Positions 26,749-35,389 of a stretch of 64,000 nucleotides of DNA are shown here, one piece after another. The translations under genes and the position numbers were made by a program. The stretch is from UBA699 sp050261915. GTDB lineage: Bacteria > Bacillota > Clostridia > Clostridiales > Clostridiaceae. Positions within the stretch are counted from its first letter, which is position 1. Each line of letters starts with the position of its first letter. The DNA lies in NCBI GenBank assembly GCA_050261915.1, contig JBLNDT010000075.1, forward strand, positions 1 to 64,000, in the 5' to 3' direction. Below the pieces are notes generated by a model, which had not been told where the DNA came from, did not search any database, and worked only from the letters and a program-made list of their open reading frames with translations.

Positions 26749-27682
26749 TTTTTACTCCAGACAATGTGTCCTTTAAAAACCTCATTCCGTTTTTAAAGAA
26801 TATTTTTTCTATATCACTTTCCTTAAATCCATTATCCTTTAATGCATAATAAAGCTTATCCATCTGGCTAATATCATTTATTTCAGATGGAGTTTCTATT
26901 CCGTCAAAATCGGAACCAAGTGCCATGATCTCTATTCCTCCAATGTTTACCATATGCTTAATATGATTAACCATTTCAGAAATCCTTCCATAAGGTGAAT
27001 TTCCCAAAAATGTTTTTTCAAAGTTTAGACCTGCCAGACCGCCTTTATTTCCAAGAATTTTCAGCATATCGTCTGAAAGATTTCTATAATGGTTTGTAAC
27101 TGTCCTTGAATTGGAATGGGAAGCAAGAAATGGCTTACTTGATATATCTGCCACGTTGTAAAACCCCTCATCTGAAAGGTGTGAAACATCAATAATCATA
27201 TTTAGCTCATTCATTTGCTGCACCACATCTTTTCCAAAGGGGGTAAGACCCATATCCTTATATTTCATTTCAAAATTAGGGAAACCTATTTCATTAGGAA
27301 AATTCCAGGTTAAGGTCATAAGCCTTACTCCAAGATTAAAGAATTCTTTTAAATTTTGTAGACTACCTTCAATTACGGCCCCTTCCTCTAAAGTTAAAAA
27401 ACAACAGGGAATGTTATTATTTAAATCTTCATAGGATTTGCCAAATTTGACTATATCTGAATTCTTATCCATTTCATTCTTAAAAATGTTATACATATAT
27501 AATGCCTCATTAAAAGGGGTTTTAGTTTCATCAAGGCATACAAATAATGCAAAAAACTGAGCTATTGACCCTGAATTTTTCATTTTACACAAATCAACAC
27601 TTAGGTTATTGCTTAGCATGGTAATCTTTTCATCTTTTCTTATCTTATAAATTGTATCACAATGAAGATCTATAAATTTCAA
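26741..27682 (-). CDS. M19-family membrane dipeptidase (renal dipeptidase-like)
   Basis: A 313-residue zinc dipeptidase. The opening MKFIDLHCDTIYKI carries the first metal ligands, followed by FLTLEEGAVIEG, IIDVSHLSDEGFYNV, FLASHSNSRTV and ALGSDFDGIETP, the full set of family 19 motifs. It hydrolyses dipeptides, including D-amino acid ones. The start is TTG 27682 with AAGGGGG upstream. It is second in a minus-strand operon: pentapeptide protein, dipeptidase, sortase, HD protein, iadA. Confidence 0.87.
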   Translation of the reverse strand: MKFIDLHCDTIYKIRKDEKITMLSNNLSVDLCKMKNSGSIAQFFALFVCLDETKTPFNEALYMYNIFKNEMDKNSDIVKFGKSYEDLNNNIPCCFLTLEEGAVIEGSLQNLKEFFNLGVRLMTLTWNFPNEIGFPNFEMKYKDMGLTPFGKDVVQQMNELNMIIDVSHLSDEGFYNVADISSKPFLASHSNSRTVTNHYRNLSDDMLKILGNKGGLAGLNFEKTFLGNSPYGRISEMVNHIKHMVNIGGIEIMALGSDFDGIETPSEINDISQMDKLYYALKDNGFKESDIEKIFFKNGMRFLKDTLSGVKND

Positions 27683-27706
27683 ACCTTTATACCCCCTTGC
27701 TTTACC

Positions 27707-28522
27707 TTATTTTTCAAAGTGTCTAGGAACTGTGATATAATATGGCAGTTTAGTTCCTTTATTACCTTTGGCTGAATTTATCTGACCTTGGGTTATATAT
27801 ATACTATTTGTAAGATTTGCATCACTAAGGTCAGCATCTCTCAAGTCAGCTCCAAGCAAGTCAGTTCCACTTAAATCAACACCACTAAGGTTGGCAGCTA
27901 TCATATATGCACCGCTTAAATTTTCACCTGCTAAATCAACTTTTCTAAGGTCTTTACCTACCATATCATAAGCACCTCCAAAAAGTCTTTTGTACTTCAA
28001 AGCCGATTTTTTAGTTTTATATCTGTTTTGAATCAATTTACTGGTTTTTAAGAGGAGAATATTTACCTTTTCCCTATGTGAATCTATATCAATTTTAAGG
28101 ATAGATTCTGCTTTAAGATTGGTTATTTCTATTGTTTCGTTAATAATTTTCAAAAGTTCAGGGGAGGATTCTAAAAGAACAGCTTCTGATAGATACCAAA
28201 GCATTTCATGGAGCTTATGCATAATGAGAAAGACTTTAAACATTTCATCAGCTGTTTCAGGATATTTGCGCCAGTCTTTTCCACCATATGTAATCCAGGC
28301 TGTTTGCTGACCTGCACCAAAGCAGTCATATGCAATGCAGCCTTTCAGTCCAAGTTTTGAAAGCTTACTATGCACTTTGCATTTAAAGTCAGTATTTAAA
28401 TTTGGACATGGTTTACCTGAATCTTTGTTAACAGGGAAACCTTCAGATTTAGAAAAATATAGTGCTATACAGCAAAATCCAAAACAATTTTTGCAATCTG
28501 CTTTTAGTGTATTTATATTCAT
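27707..28522 (-). CDS. pentapeptide-repeat protein with Cys-rich N-terminus
   Basis: A 271-residue protein. The N-terminal end has ADCKNCFGFCCIAL and further Cys at CPNLNTDFKC and GCIAYDCFG, a likely metal or Fe-S binding segment. The middle is helical. Residues about 205-255 hold seven or so pentapeptide repeats of the A(D/N)LSG type, ending near GADLRDADLSDANL. ATG 28522 follows GGAAAT; the frame continues upstream to 28582 with no RBS. The family folds into a right-handed beta-helix; its role is unknown. Confidence 0.75.
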   Translation of the reverse strand: MNINTLKADCKNCFGFCCIALYFSKSEGFPVNKDSGKPCPNLNTDFKCKVHSKLSKLGLKGCIAYDCFGAGQQTAWITYGGKDWRKYPETADEMFKVFLIMHKLHEMLWYLSEAVLLESSPELLKIINETIEITNLKAESILKIDIDSHREKVNILLLKTSKLIQNRYKTKKSALKYKRLFGGAYDMVGKDLRKVDLAGENLSGAYMIAANLSGVDLSGTDLLGADLRDADLSDANLTNSIYITQGQINSAKGNKGTKLPYYITVPRHFEK

Positions 28523-28632
28523 TTTATAATTTCCTTTACAATATAAACTATTTAAATGAATTATAGCATAAGGATATTGCATTTAACATTAATTTATTTT
28601 AAACAGTTGGTTAACCTGTCTAAACAAAATGG

Positions 28633-28690
28633 TTGACAAAGTCCGATATAAACAGTATATTGTTAACATGAATCAAATTGTGGTTGACAA
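28633..28690 (+). promoter_or_regulatory. bioY promoter with BirA operator
   Basis: TTGACA (28633-28638), 17 bp and TATATT (28656-28661) form the promoter. TTGTTAAC (28660-28667), a 15-bp spacer and GTTGACAA (28683-28690) form an almost perfect inverted repeat of the BirA type, covering the -10 edge and start site. Family knowledge: biotinyl-AMP-bound BirA dimer binds such half sites and represses. Confidence 0.88.
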
Positions 28691-28704
28691 TAAGGAGAAA
28701 GATT

Positions 28705-29250
28705 ATGAACAATAAAACAAGAAATATGATTTTAGTATCACTTTTTACAGCGCTTACTGCTGTTGGAGCATTTATTAAGTTTCCTATTGGAACAGTTTCA
28801 ATAAGTCTTCAGTTTGTTTTTACTGCACTAGCAGCAATTTTGCTGGGTGCAAGACTTGGAGCCCTTTCTCAGATAATATATGTGTTCCTTGGACTAATTG
28901 GAATTCCTATATTTACTGAAGGTGGGGGATTAAGCTATATATTCAAGCCTTCCTTTGGATATCTTATTGGGTTTATTTTAGGTGCATATATTATAGGGTT
29001 AATAGTTTCAAAATATAAAAATCCAGACCCAATAAAAATATTTTTAGCTTGTATTATAGGAGCAATAGTTATATATGCAGTTGGAGTTCCATACCTATAT
29101 TTAATTTTAAAGAATGTAAATGGAGTTAATATAACTTTTTATAAGGCATTAAAAATTGGAGCCCTAGTTTTTATCCCAGGGGATATAATAAAATGCATAT
29201 TCATTTCGATTATAGGGGCAAAGGTTATTCCAGCCCTTAAAAAGTATTAA
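28705..29250 (+). CDS. bioY: biotin transporter BioY (ECF S-component)
   Basis: A 181-residue membrane protein with about six hydrophobic segments. The family signatures GTVSISLQFVFTALAAILLGARLGA (positions about 28-50) and IGIPIFTEGGGLSYIFKPSFGYLIGF are present, matching the biotin-binding S-component. It imports biotin alone or with shared EcfAA'T. ATG 28705 is selected by AGGAG ten bases upstream. The promoter carries a BirA operator and the birA gene is the convergent neighbour, so uptake is biotin-repressed. Confidence 0.92.
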   Translation: MNNKTRNMILVSLFTALTAVGAFIKFPIGTVSISLQFVFTALAAILLGARLGALSQIIYVFLGLIGIPIFTEGGGLSYIFKPSFGYLIGFILGAYIIGLIVSKYKNPDPIKIFLACIIGAIVIYAVGVPYLYLILKNVNGVNITFYKALKIGALVFIPGDIIKCIFISIIGAKVIPALKKY

Positions 29251-29271
29251 AGGTGCCTTTGGCACCTTTAA
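29248..29271. terminator. bidirectional terminator between bioY and birA
   Basis: TAAAGGTGCC, loop TTT and GGCACCTTTA form a 10-bp stem shared by the convergent genes. Confidence 0.8.
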
Positions 29272-30254
29272 ATATATCCTTTTAATCCGCGTATGGATAC
29301 TTCACCGGATATTATTTTTCTTTTTGTTCCATCAGAAAATTCAGCTATCAGCTCCCCCTCATCACTTATATCCGCAGCTATTGCTGTTTCTTCATGCTGC
29401 CGGTTTATTATTCTTATTTCTTTTCCTAATAGAATTGAATTTTTTCTGCATATTTCAATTGAATCTTTTATGGAACCTGAATTTAAAAACTTTTCATAAA
29501 GCTCCTCAAAGCTGTTAATAACCTCTGCAGCTAATATTTTACGTTCTATCAACTTTCCGGTTTCTATAAGCAGTGAGCTTGCTTTATCAATTATATCAGT
29601 AGGTATATCAATGGTTTCAAGGTTTGCATTTATGCCTATACCTACTACTACATAATCTATACAGTTAATTTCACCACTCATCTCTGTAAGTATTCCGCAT
29701 ATCTTTTTACCATTAACAATTATATCGTTTGGCCACTTAATAAATGCGTTGATATTTAATTTGTTTAATCCTGCAACAACAGCAGCTGCAGCAATATGTG
29801 TTATTTTTGGAACATGTATCGGCTCAATATGGGGCCTTAATATATATGACATCCATATACCCTTATACTTTGGTGAAACCCATTGTCTTCCAAGTCTTCC
29901 CTTTCCTGATACCTGTTCCTCAGAGGTTATTACAGTACCATTGGCTCTAACTTTTGAAGCTATTTCTTTAGCTTTGTTGTTTGTTGAATCCAAAGTATCA
30001 AAATGAATTATTTCATGACCTAGATATTTTGTTATCAGGTGAGGCTTAATTTCATCTGAGGTTAAAAGGTCAGGGGATGATATTATTCTATACCCCTTTT
30101 TAGAAGAGGATTCTATTATATAACCGCTTTCCTTAAGGGATTTTATGTACTTCCATATGGCAGTTCTGCTTACATTAAGCCTTATACTTAAATACTGCCC
30201 TGAAACATAGCTTCCATTGTTCTCTTTTAAAATTGAAATTACGTCTTCTTTCAA
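29268..30254 (-). CDS. birA: bifunctional biotin-protein ligase / biotin operon repressor
   Basis: A 328-residue BirA. An N-terminal winged HTH (about 1-65: SGQYLSIRLNVSRTAIWKYIKSLKE) is followed by the ligase domain with GRLGRQWVSPKYKGIWMS, FIKWPNDIIVNGKKICGIL and VVGIGINAN, then a C-terminal SH3-like domain. It charges biotin carboxyl carrier proteins and, as biotinyl-AMP complex, represses bioY. I use TTG 30254 with AAGGAGG nine bases upstream; the frame stays open to 30293 without RBS. Confidence 0.92.
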   Translation of the reverse strand: MKEDVISILKENNGSYVSGQYLSIRLNVSRTAIWKYIKSLKESGYIIESSSKKGYRIISSPDLLTSDEIKPHLITKYLGHEIIHFDTLDSTNNKAKEIASKVRANGTVITSEEQVSGKGRLGRQWVSPKYKGIWMSYILRPHIEPIHVPKITHIAAAAVVAGLNKLNINAFIKWPNDIIVNGKKICGILTEMSGEINCIDYVVVGIGINANLETIDIPTDIIDKASSLLIETGKLIERKILAAEVINSFEELYEKFLNSGSIKDSIEICRKNSILLGKEIRIINRQHEETAIAADISDEGELIAEFSDGTKRKIISGEVSIRGLKGYI

Positions 30255-30358
30255 TATTAAGTCCTCCTTATAACTATTATTAACATTATACAATATTGAA
30301 AAAAAAATATATATAATATAAACTATAATAGATTTAGTATAGTACAGGAGGATTAGTT

Positions 30359-31006
30359 TTGATAAAAGCTATATTGTTCGACTTAGATGGAACACTTATA
30401 AATACCAATGAATTAATTATTAAAAGTTTCCAGCATGCTTTTAGAGAGCATTTTAATAAGGAAATTTCAAGAGAGGAAGTTATTTTGACTTTTGGAGAGC
30501 CCTTAAGAGGAGCCATGCTTAAATACGATGAAAATAATGTGGATGAAATGCTGGGCATATTTAGGAAATATAATGAAAGCAGGCATGATGAACTTGCAGA
30601 GGAATATGACGGAGTCTATGACGGCATTATTAAGCTGAAGGAAATGGGAATAAAGATTGCCCTTGTTACATCAAAAAGGAAAAAGATGACTGAGAGGGGT
30701 CTTAGACTCGTTAGGGTTTATGATTTAATGGATGTAGTTGTTACTCCAGAGGATACAGAAAAACATAAGCCTTTCGGGGAGCCAGCTATAAAGGCTTGCC
30801 AGCTTCTTGGAGTAGATCCGAAAGAAGCAATCATGGTAGGAGACAGCCATAATGATATACTATGCGGCAAAGATGCTGGAACCTATACCTGCTTAGTCAG
30901 TTATACCGCCCTTCCCTTAGAAAAAATGATGAGTTATGGTCCTGATTTTATAATCGACAGCCTTACAGAACTTGTAGATATATGTAAAAATTTAAATAAA
31001 AATTAG
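30359..31006 (+). CDS. ppaX: HAD-family pyrophosphatase (PpaX-like)
   Basis: A 215-residue HAD protein. LFDLDGTLINTNELI (nucleophile Asp8), ALVTSKRKK, HKPFGEPA and IMVGDSHNDILCGKDAG are in the right order, and the cap resembles that of PpaX, which hydrolyses pyrophosphate from HPr-Ser46-P dephosphorylation. The start is TTG 30359 with CAGGAGG upstream. The symbol is inferred from sequence style; a phosphoglycolate phosphatase is the alternative. A terminator follows directly. Confidence 0.78.
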   Translation: MIKAILFDLDGTLINTNELIIKSFQHAFREHFNKEISREEVILTFGEPLRGAMLKYDENNVDEMLGIFRKYNESRHDELAEEYDGVYDGIIKLKEMGIKIALVTSKRKKMTERGLRLVRVYDLMDVVVTPEDTEKHKPFGEPAIKACQLLGVDPKEAIMVGDSHNDILCGKDAGTYTCLVSYTALPLEKMMSYGPDFIIDSLTELVDICKNLNKN

Positions 31007-31034
31007 GGTACATTTAATACCCTAATAATTTTTT
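31003..31034 (+). terminator. terminator after ppaX
   Basis: TTAGGGTA and TACCCTAA form an 8-bp stem with a 7-nt loop, and TAA plus six Ts follow. The stem covers the ppaX stop codon. Confidence 0.85.
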
Positions 31035-31097
31035 GCATTTATTTGCTGTATTTCTGAGGTCTGCTCATGAAATGTTCTGTTTGCATCATTATTTATA

Positions 31098-31730
31098 TCA
31101 ATTATCTTTTTTATTGGAGTTATTTTGTCTATTCCCAGAAGATTTATTTTCTTTATCAATATTTTCATTTTTTGTTTTTTGGGTATTATTAATTTTATTT
31201 TGATTTGTATCTTTTATATTACTATCCTTGTTTTCATTATCGGTATTATTTTTTAAATTGCTGTCCTTCTCTTTGTTATCATTTAAATCCTTTGTAACAG
31301 ATTCGTCGTTTTTATTTTTCTCTTTTACCTGTTTAGTTAAAGCAGTTACTGCTTTATCCATATTGGTATTTTTCAAATTCATGGAATTAATGAGCTTGTT
31401 GGTATTTTCGTCTGGAGAAGATGCTTCTATAACTCTGTTAAATATATTTGATTTCAACTGAACTTCAGGATTTGATGAAATTGTAACAGTTGATACTGGT
31501 ATATTATAAGCATAAGCACCACTTGCAGATAGAAGTACCATAAGAAGCACTGCAGCAGCATGCCTGTAATTAAGAAAGCTGTATTTACTGTTTATCAATG
31601 TTCCCGTAAATTCGGTTCCAATCTCAGGAGTTTTGCCTTTATATTTAACATAAAGAAATTCGCCATTCCTTGTAACTATATATGCCTTATTGTTTTTAGT
31701 TTTCATTACTATTCCGGTTTTCATTACCAT
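31098..31730 (-). CDS. rsgI: anti-sigma-I factor, RsgI-type
   Basis: About 210 residues. An N-terminal RsgI domain (MKTGIVMKTKNNKAYIVTRN, about 3-50) is followed by one membrane helix (about 58-78, AAAVLLMVLLSASGAYAYN), then VSTVTISSNPEVQLKSNIFNRVIEAS as the conserved juxtamembrane part, and a long Asn/Lys/Asp-rich tail outside. There is no carbohydrate-binding or other sensor domain, unlike cellulolytic relatives. It overlaps the end of sigI. Starts at 31739 (GTG), 31730 and 31724 are all possible; 31730 fits AGGCAGG best. Confidence 0.85.
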   Translation of the reverse strand: MVMKTGIVMKTKNNKAYIVTRNGEFLYVKYKGKTPEIGTEFTGTLINSKYSFLNYRHAAAVLLMVLLSASGAYAYNIPVSTVTISSNPEVQLKSNIFNRVIEASSPDENTNKLINSMNLKNTNMDKAVTALTKQVKEKNKNDESVTKDLNDNKEKDSNLKNNTDNENKDSNIKDTNQNKINNTQKTKNENIDKENKSSGNRQNNSNKKDN

Positions 31731-32406
31731 ATTGTACACCTGCCTTTATGTCCAAATAGGACTTAATATAAATATAATTTTCATTAGTAAATATTAGTAT
31801 CAATACCAATAAGTATTTTCTCCATCTTTCAATAAGTTTGATTTTGCTTTGGGTAAGCAGAGCAATCTGCTTTACAGGAAGCATTTTGTATTTATGAATA
31901 TACTCTGTAACTGCTTTTTCACCGGAACATTTAAATGCTATATTTAAAAGATTATTTTTTGTATCACTATGGGTTGGAGCTGAATCAATAATCTTTTCGA
32001 GGTTCAGCTTATAACTTTCAATTTCTAAAGTGAATTCTCTAATTTCTTCTGCCAGGGCTTTATTGTCAATTTCCATCTCATAGTTGCTTATTGAGTTTTT
32101 TACATAGAGTTGTTCTTGATTTTCTTCATCATCACCAAAAAATAAAAGCATATTATTTGATTTTTTTCTAAAATAATCAATAAGTGAATTTCTTATAATA
32201 ACTCTGGCAAAGCTGAAAAAACTGCCTTTACTTTCATCGTATATATCACAGGCTTTGTTAAATGCAATAATTGAAATGCTTAGTTCGTCGTCATTTTCCC
32301 ATTCAAGCTTTCTTTTACATACATTGTAGGCTGTAGTATATATAAATTGCTTATTATCATTTATGAATTCATCTCTATGAAATTTAATTGATTCCATTAT
32401 GTCCAT
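31696..32406 (-). CDS. sigI: RNA polymerase sigma factor SigI
   Basis: A 236-residue sigma-70-family factor of the SigI group. Region 2 is visible as ELSISIIAFNKACDIYDESKGSFFSFARVIIRNSLIDYFRKK-like sequence (about 45-85). The C-terminal part has the SigI-C helix LLPVKQIALLTQSKIKLIERWRKYLLVL. It controls heat, envelope or polysaccharide functions, held by RsgI at the membrane. GAGGTG precedes ATG 32406. Matching promoter motifs on both sides of the intergenic region suggest autoregulation. Confidence 0.87.
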   Translation of the reverse strand: MDIMESIKFHRDEFINDNKQFIYTTAYNVCKRKLEWENDDELSISIIAFNKACDIYDESKGSFFSFARVIIRNSLIDYFRKKSNNMLLFFGDDEENQEQLYVKNSISNYEMEIDNKALAEEIREFTLEIESYKLNLEKIIDSAPTHSDTKNNLLNIAFKCSGEKAVTEYIHKYKMLPVKQIALLTQSKIKLIERWRKYLLVLILIFTNENYIYIKSYLDIKAGVQYGNENRNSNEN

Positions 32407-32426
32407 CAAAACACCTCATATCTATT

Positions 32427-32457
32427 TACGGTATATAAGATAAAATTTACTGGGTAT
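32427..32457 (-). promoter_or_regulatory. candidate sigma-I promoter of sigI-rsgI
   Basis: On the minus strand ATACCCA (32457-32451) is followed about 19 bp later by CCGTA (32431-32427), resembling the known sigma-I pattern of a C-rich -35 and a CGTA-like -10. It is weaker than the divergent copy. Confidence 0.45.
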
Positions 32458-32501
32458 CTATCAATTATATAATAAAATGAATTTATGTTACAAACTTTTA
32501 A

Positions 32502-32534
32502 GACCCCCCAAAAGATTAAATATGATCCCGTATA
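32502..32534 (+). promoter_or_regulatory. candidate sigma-I promoter of the DUF5667 gene
   Basis: GACCCCCC (32502-32509) and CGTATA (32529-32534) lie 19 bp apart (17 bp if CCCCAA is taken as the -35). The C-tract plus CGTATA combination is the recalled hallmark of sigma-I promoters, and sigI is the divergent neighbour. Confidence 0.55.
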
Positions 32535-32575
32535 TTAAATTAAATAGTTTTAGAAAATATGAAGGAGGAATACAT

Positions 32576-33457
32576 ATGAAAAAAAATATTGCAGTTGTGG
32601 CGGCTTTAGCGGCTGTTATTGGATTTAGTGGTGCAGTATCTGCTGCAGATGATACCAGCTTTAAAAGCAAGGCGGGTATAACCCCGGATAATGTTATATT
32701 ATATCCATTTGACAAAGCTATTGAAAAAATTCAGTTAAAATTTGCATCCGACCCAGTAAAACAGGCAGAACTATTAGCAAACTTTGCTGAGGAAAGATTG
32801 GGAGAAAGCGAGGAAATGGCTGCCAAAGGCAAGGAAAAATATGAAGAGGACGTCCTTAATGATTATAAGGATAAAATATCCCAGGCAGCAGATAAAATTA
32901 AGGCAGAAGCCCAGGATTCAGAAGACAAGGATGAGGCTTTTCAAAAGAAGCTAGCTGCTATTGACCAAAGAATGAAAGATTTAGATACTAAGTCAAATGA
33001 AATATTAGACAAATTAGGTGCAAATGCATCTGATAATGCTAAGGCAACTCTGCAAGCTGTATTGGAAATGCAGAAAAGCAAGCTTACAGCTATGAAGGAA
33101 GTATTTGAAGCAAAACAGGCTCTTGTTCCTTTAAAGACAACTCTTCAGCAAGCTAGAGAAGCATTGGCTTCAGCAAAGGCTGGAACAGATGAAGCTGCTA
33201 TAAAGGAAGCTCAAACTGCACTTGATAAAGCTATGGCAGAGTACAATACCGGTAAGGAAGCAGTTAAAAATGCTAAATCTGAGGTTAAAAGTGTAGGGGA
33301 AATTAAAAAGGAAGCTGTAACTGATAAGAAAGAAAAAACTGATGAAAACACAGACAAGGTAAACAAGGGTAAGGTTGCTGAAAATTCTAACAAAGCAGGT
33401 GCTCAGCAGCATAAAGGACAGAAGGATAAAACAGGCACTGAGGATCAGGAACAGTAA
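32576..33457 (+). CDS. exported DUF5667-type coiled-coil protein
   Basis: A 293-residue secreted protein. A signal peptide (MKKNIAVVAALAAVIGFSGAVSA region, about 1-24) is followed by LYPFDKAIEKIQLKFASD and KQAELLANFAEERLGESEEMA, the DUF5667 signature. After it come long Ala/Lys/Glu-rich helices (about 90-240) and a Lys/Asp/Thr-rich tail. ATG 32576 has AAGGAGG upstream. It is divergent from sigI and probably part of the SigI regulon, so a cell-envelope role is likely. The exact function is unknown. Confidence 0.72.
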   Translation: MKKNIAVVAALAAVIGFSGAVSAADDTSFKSKAGITPDNVILYPFDKAIEKIQLKFASDPVKQAELLANFAEERLGESEEMAAKGKEKYEEDVLNDYKDKISQAADKIKAEAQDSEDKDEAFQKKLAAIDQRMKDLDTKSNEILDKLGANASDNAKATLQAVLEMQKSKLTAMKEVFEAKQALVPLKTTLQQAREALASAKAGTDEAAIKEAQTALDKAMAEYNTGKEAVKNAKSEVKSVGEIKKEAVTDKKEKTDENTDKVNKGKVAENSNKAGAQQHKGQKDKTGTEDQEQ

Positions 33458-33472
33458 AATAATATAAATAAT

Positions 33473-33507
33473 AAGGAATCCCATATAAATTGGGATTCCT
33501 TTTTTTA
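33473..33507 (+). terminator. terminator after the DUF5667 gene
   Basis: AAGGAATCCC pairs with GGGATTCCTT across an 8-nt loop, then seven Ts. Confidence 0.9.
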
Positions 33508-33520
33508 TATTCATTGCATG

Positions 33521-33588
33521 TGCTCTATTTTGGAACGATTTTTTATTAAAATTATTAAACTACACCAAAAAGTGTCCTAATTTTGAAC
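33521..33588. promoter_or_regulatory. two candidate activator sites upstream of the sigma-54 regulator
   Basis: TGCTCTATTTTGGAAC (33521-33536) and TGTCCTAATTTTGAAC (33573-33588) share the imperfect palindrome TGYYCNAWTTTNGAAC. They start exactly 52 bp apart, near five helical turns. The same motif recurs before the sigma-54 promoters at 35329 and 41403. Probably these sites autoregulate the activator gene. Confidence 0.6.
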
Positions 33589-33681
33589 ATATAAAAAAAT
33601 CATATTAAAAAAATGAGCAATTCCAACCCCTTAAAATTTGGCATGAAATTTGCTATGAAAATTGTCAAGGTGGTGTTTATA

Positions 33682-35280
33682 GTGAAAGATATTATGAAAG
33701 CTTATGTGGAAAAATCAAAAAATAAATGTGAAATGCTAGGATTGGATAAAACCATGATATACAGCCGAAAGATTATTAAAGGCAGAGAATTGGAGGGGAA
33801 CCTTGAGAACAACAAGGATCTAATAATTGCTGCCCTTCCATTTATTGACCAGCTTTACAGCTTTGTTAAAGGATCAAGTTTCTTTACAATTCTTACAGAT
33901 GCAGAAGGGTGCATTTTGAATGTTATTGGAGATGAGAAAATTTTGAGTGAGGCTTTTATGTTTAAAATGATTCCAGGAGCTTATATGAATGATGAAAATA
34001 TCGGTACTAATGCCATGTCCATAGTAATAAATGAAGGACAGCCAGTTCAAATAGAGGGTAAGGATCATTTTATTGAGGCTTATAATAAGTGGACATGTTC
34101 TGCTGCTCCTATAAAGGATGCTGATGGTAAATTGATTGGAGTTATTGATTTAACAGGATATACAGAAAATGTGCATCCTCATACACTGGGTATGGTAGTG
34201 GCTGCTGCTTTTTCCATTGAAAAACTCATTGCAGACAAATCTACAGGTAAAACAAGAAAAATGTATGATAAATTGAGCGATTGCAAAGCTGTTTACACTT
34301 TTAACAAAATCATTGGCAGTGATGAGAAGTTTTTGGATACTATAAACTACTCAAAAAAAGTTTCAAGAAGCAAATCTACAATTCTAATTACAGGGGAGAG
34401 TGGCACTGGGAAGGAGGTATTTGCACAATCTATTCACAATTATAGTGATAGAAATGAAATGCCTTTTGTTGCAGTTAACTGTGGGGCAATACCACGGAAT
34501 CTTATAGAATCAGAACTATTTGGATATGAAGATGGAGCGTTTACTGGATCTAAAAAAGGAGGAGCAGATGGCAAATTTCAGTGTGCTGATGGTGGTAGTA
34601 TATTCCTAGATGAAATTGGTGAGATGCCTATAGATATGCAAGTGAGGCTTCTTAGAGTAATTGAAGAAGGTGTGGTAACAAAAGTTGGGGGAGTAAAGCA
34701 AATACCAGTAAATGTAAGGATTATTGCAGCAACAAACAAGGACCTTAAAGCAGAAGCAGAAGCTGGAAAGTTCAGGAAGGATCTTTACTACAGGCTTAAT
34801 GTGCTGCCTATATATCTTATTCCCTTAAGAGAAAGAAAAGGGGATATAGTTCTGTTGCTTAATTACTATATCAACAAGATATCGAAAAAGCTTGGGAAAA
34901 GCCCTGTGGTATTAAAAGATACTGAAATAAGAACGCTTGTAAGTTATGACTGGCCAGGTAACATAAGGGAACTTCAAAATATAGTGGAGCTTATTATTAA
35001 TACCGGAACATTCCCAGAGCATATGTTTAAGAAGGAATTTGCTGAAACTAGTGAGGAATTTCAGTCTGGAAACAATGAAATAGTGGACCTTCAGACCTTG
35101 GAGAGGCAATATATAATAAAGGCATTAATTCAATGTGATTATAATATTTCGAAAACAGCAAAGAAGTTAGGGGTAGTTAGAAATACTTTGTATAAAAAGA
35201 TAAAGGAGTATTCTATAGAGTGTTCGAATTTGGAGCGATGTTCAAAAAATGACCAATTATCCAATAAGAATGTAGTGTAA
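33682..35280 (+). CDS. sigma-54-dependent activator of the tungsten/aldehyde oxidoreductase locus
   Basis: About 532 residues. The N-terminal part is a GAF-type sensor (FFTILTDAEGCILNVIGDE, NIGTNAMSIVINEGQPVQIEG, CSAAPIKDADGKLIGVIDLTGY). The AAA+ domain follows with Walker A GESGTGKE, the sigma-54 contact loop GAFTGSK (GAFTGA variant) and GGSIFLDEIGEM. The C-terminus has a Fis-type HTH (NISKTAKKLGVVRNTLYKKI). GTG 33682 with AAGGTGG fits the family start; ATG 33613 is in frame but has no RBS. It lies directly upstream of a sigma-54 promoter and aor, so aldehydes or tungsten status may be the signal. Confidence 0.85.
   Translation: MKDIMKAYVEKSKNKCEMLGLDKTMIYSRKIIKGRELEGNLENNKDLIIAALPFIDQLYSFVKGSSFFTILTDAEGCILNVIGDEKILSEAFMFKMIPGAYMNDENIGTNAMSIVINEGQPVQIEGKDHFIEAYNKWTCSAAPIKDADGKLIGVIDLTGYTENVHPHTLGMVVAAAFSIEKLIADKSTGKTRKMYDKLSDCKAVYTFNKIIGSDEKFLDTINYSKKVSRSKSTILITGESGTGKEVFAQSIHNYSDRNEMPFVAVNCGAIPRNLIESELFGYEDGAFTGSKKGGADGKFQCADGGSIFLDEIGEMPIDMQVRLLRVIEEGVVTKVGGVKQIPVNVRIIAATNKDLKAEAEAGKFRKDLYYRLNVLPIYLIPLRERKGDIVLLLNYYINKISKKLGKSPVVLKDTEIRTLVSYDWPGNIRELQNIVELIINTGTFPEHMFKKEFAETSEEFQSGNNEIVDLQTLERQYIIKALIQCDYNISKTAKKLGVVRNTLYKKIKEYSIECSNLERCSKNDQLSNKNVV
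35221..35254. promoter_or_regulatory. candidate upstream activator sites for aor
   Basis: TGTTCGAATTTGGAGC (35221-35236) matches the palindromic motif found upstream of the regulator. A weaker TGTTCAAAAAATGACC starts at 35239. Both are inside the 3' end of the regulator gene, roughly 80-110 bp before the sigma-54 promoter, a normal distance for enhancer sites. Confidence 0.55.
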
Positions 35281-35328
35281 ATAATGAACAGTATAATATT
35301 TAAATAGGTTACTATAAGGTTTTTAGCA

Positions 35329-35345
35329 TTGGCACGAATTTTGCT
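35329..35345 (+). promoter_or_regulatory. sigma-54 promoter of the aor operon
   Basis: TTGGCACGAATTTTGCT is a consensus -24/-12 element, with GG and GC separated by exactly 10 bp. It lies 44 bp before the aor start. Confidence 0.9.
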
Positions 35346-35389
35346 TTAATATTAAGTTAAAAATAATTATATTATAAGGGGGTAAAAGC

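Noticed and set aside
33613..33681. ATG 33613 as the start of the sigma-54 activator
   Set aside because: There is no RBS before it, and the extra 23 residues are not typical. GTG 33682 has AAGGTGG at good distance.
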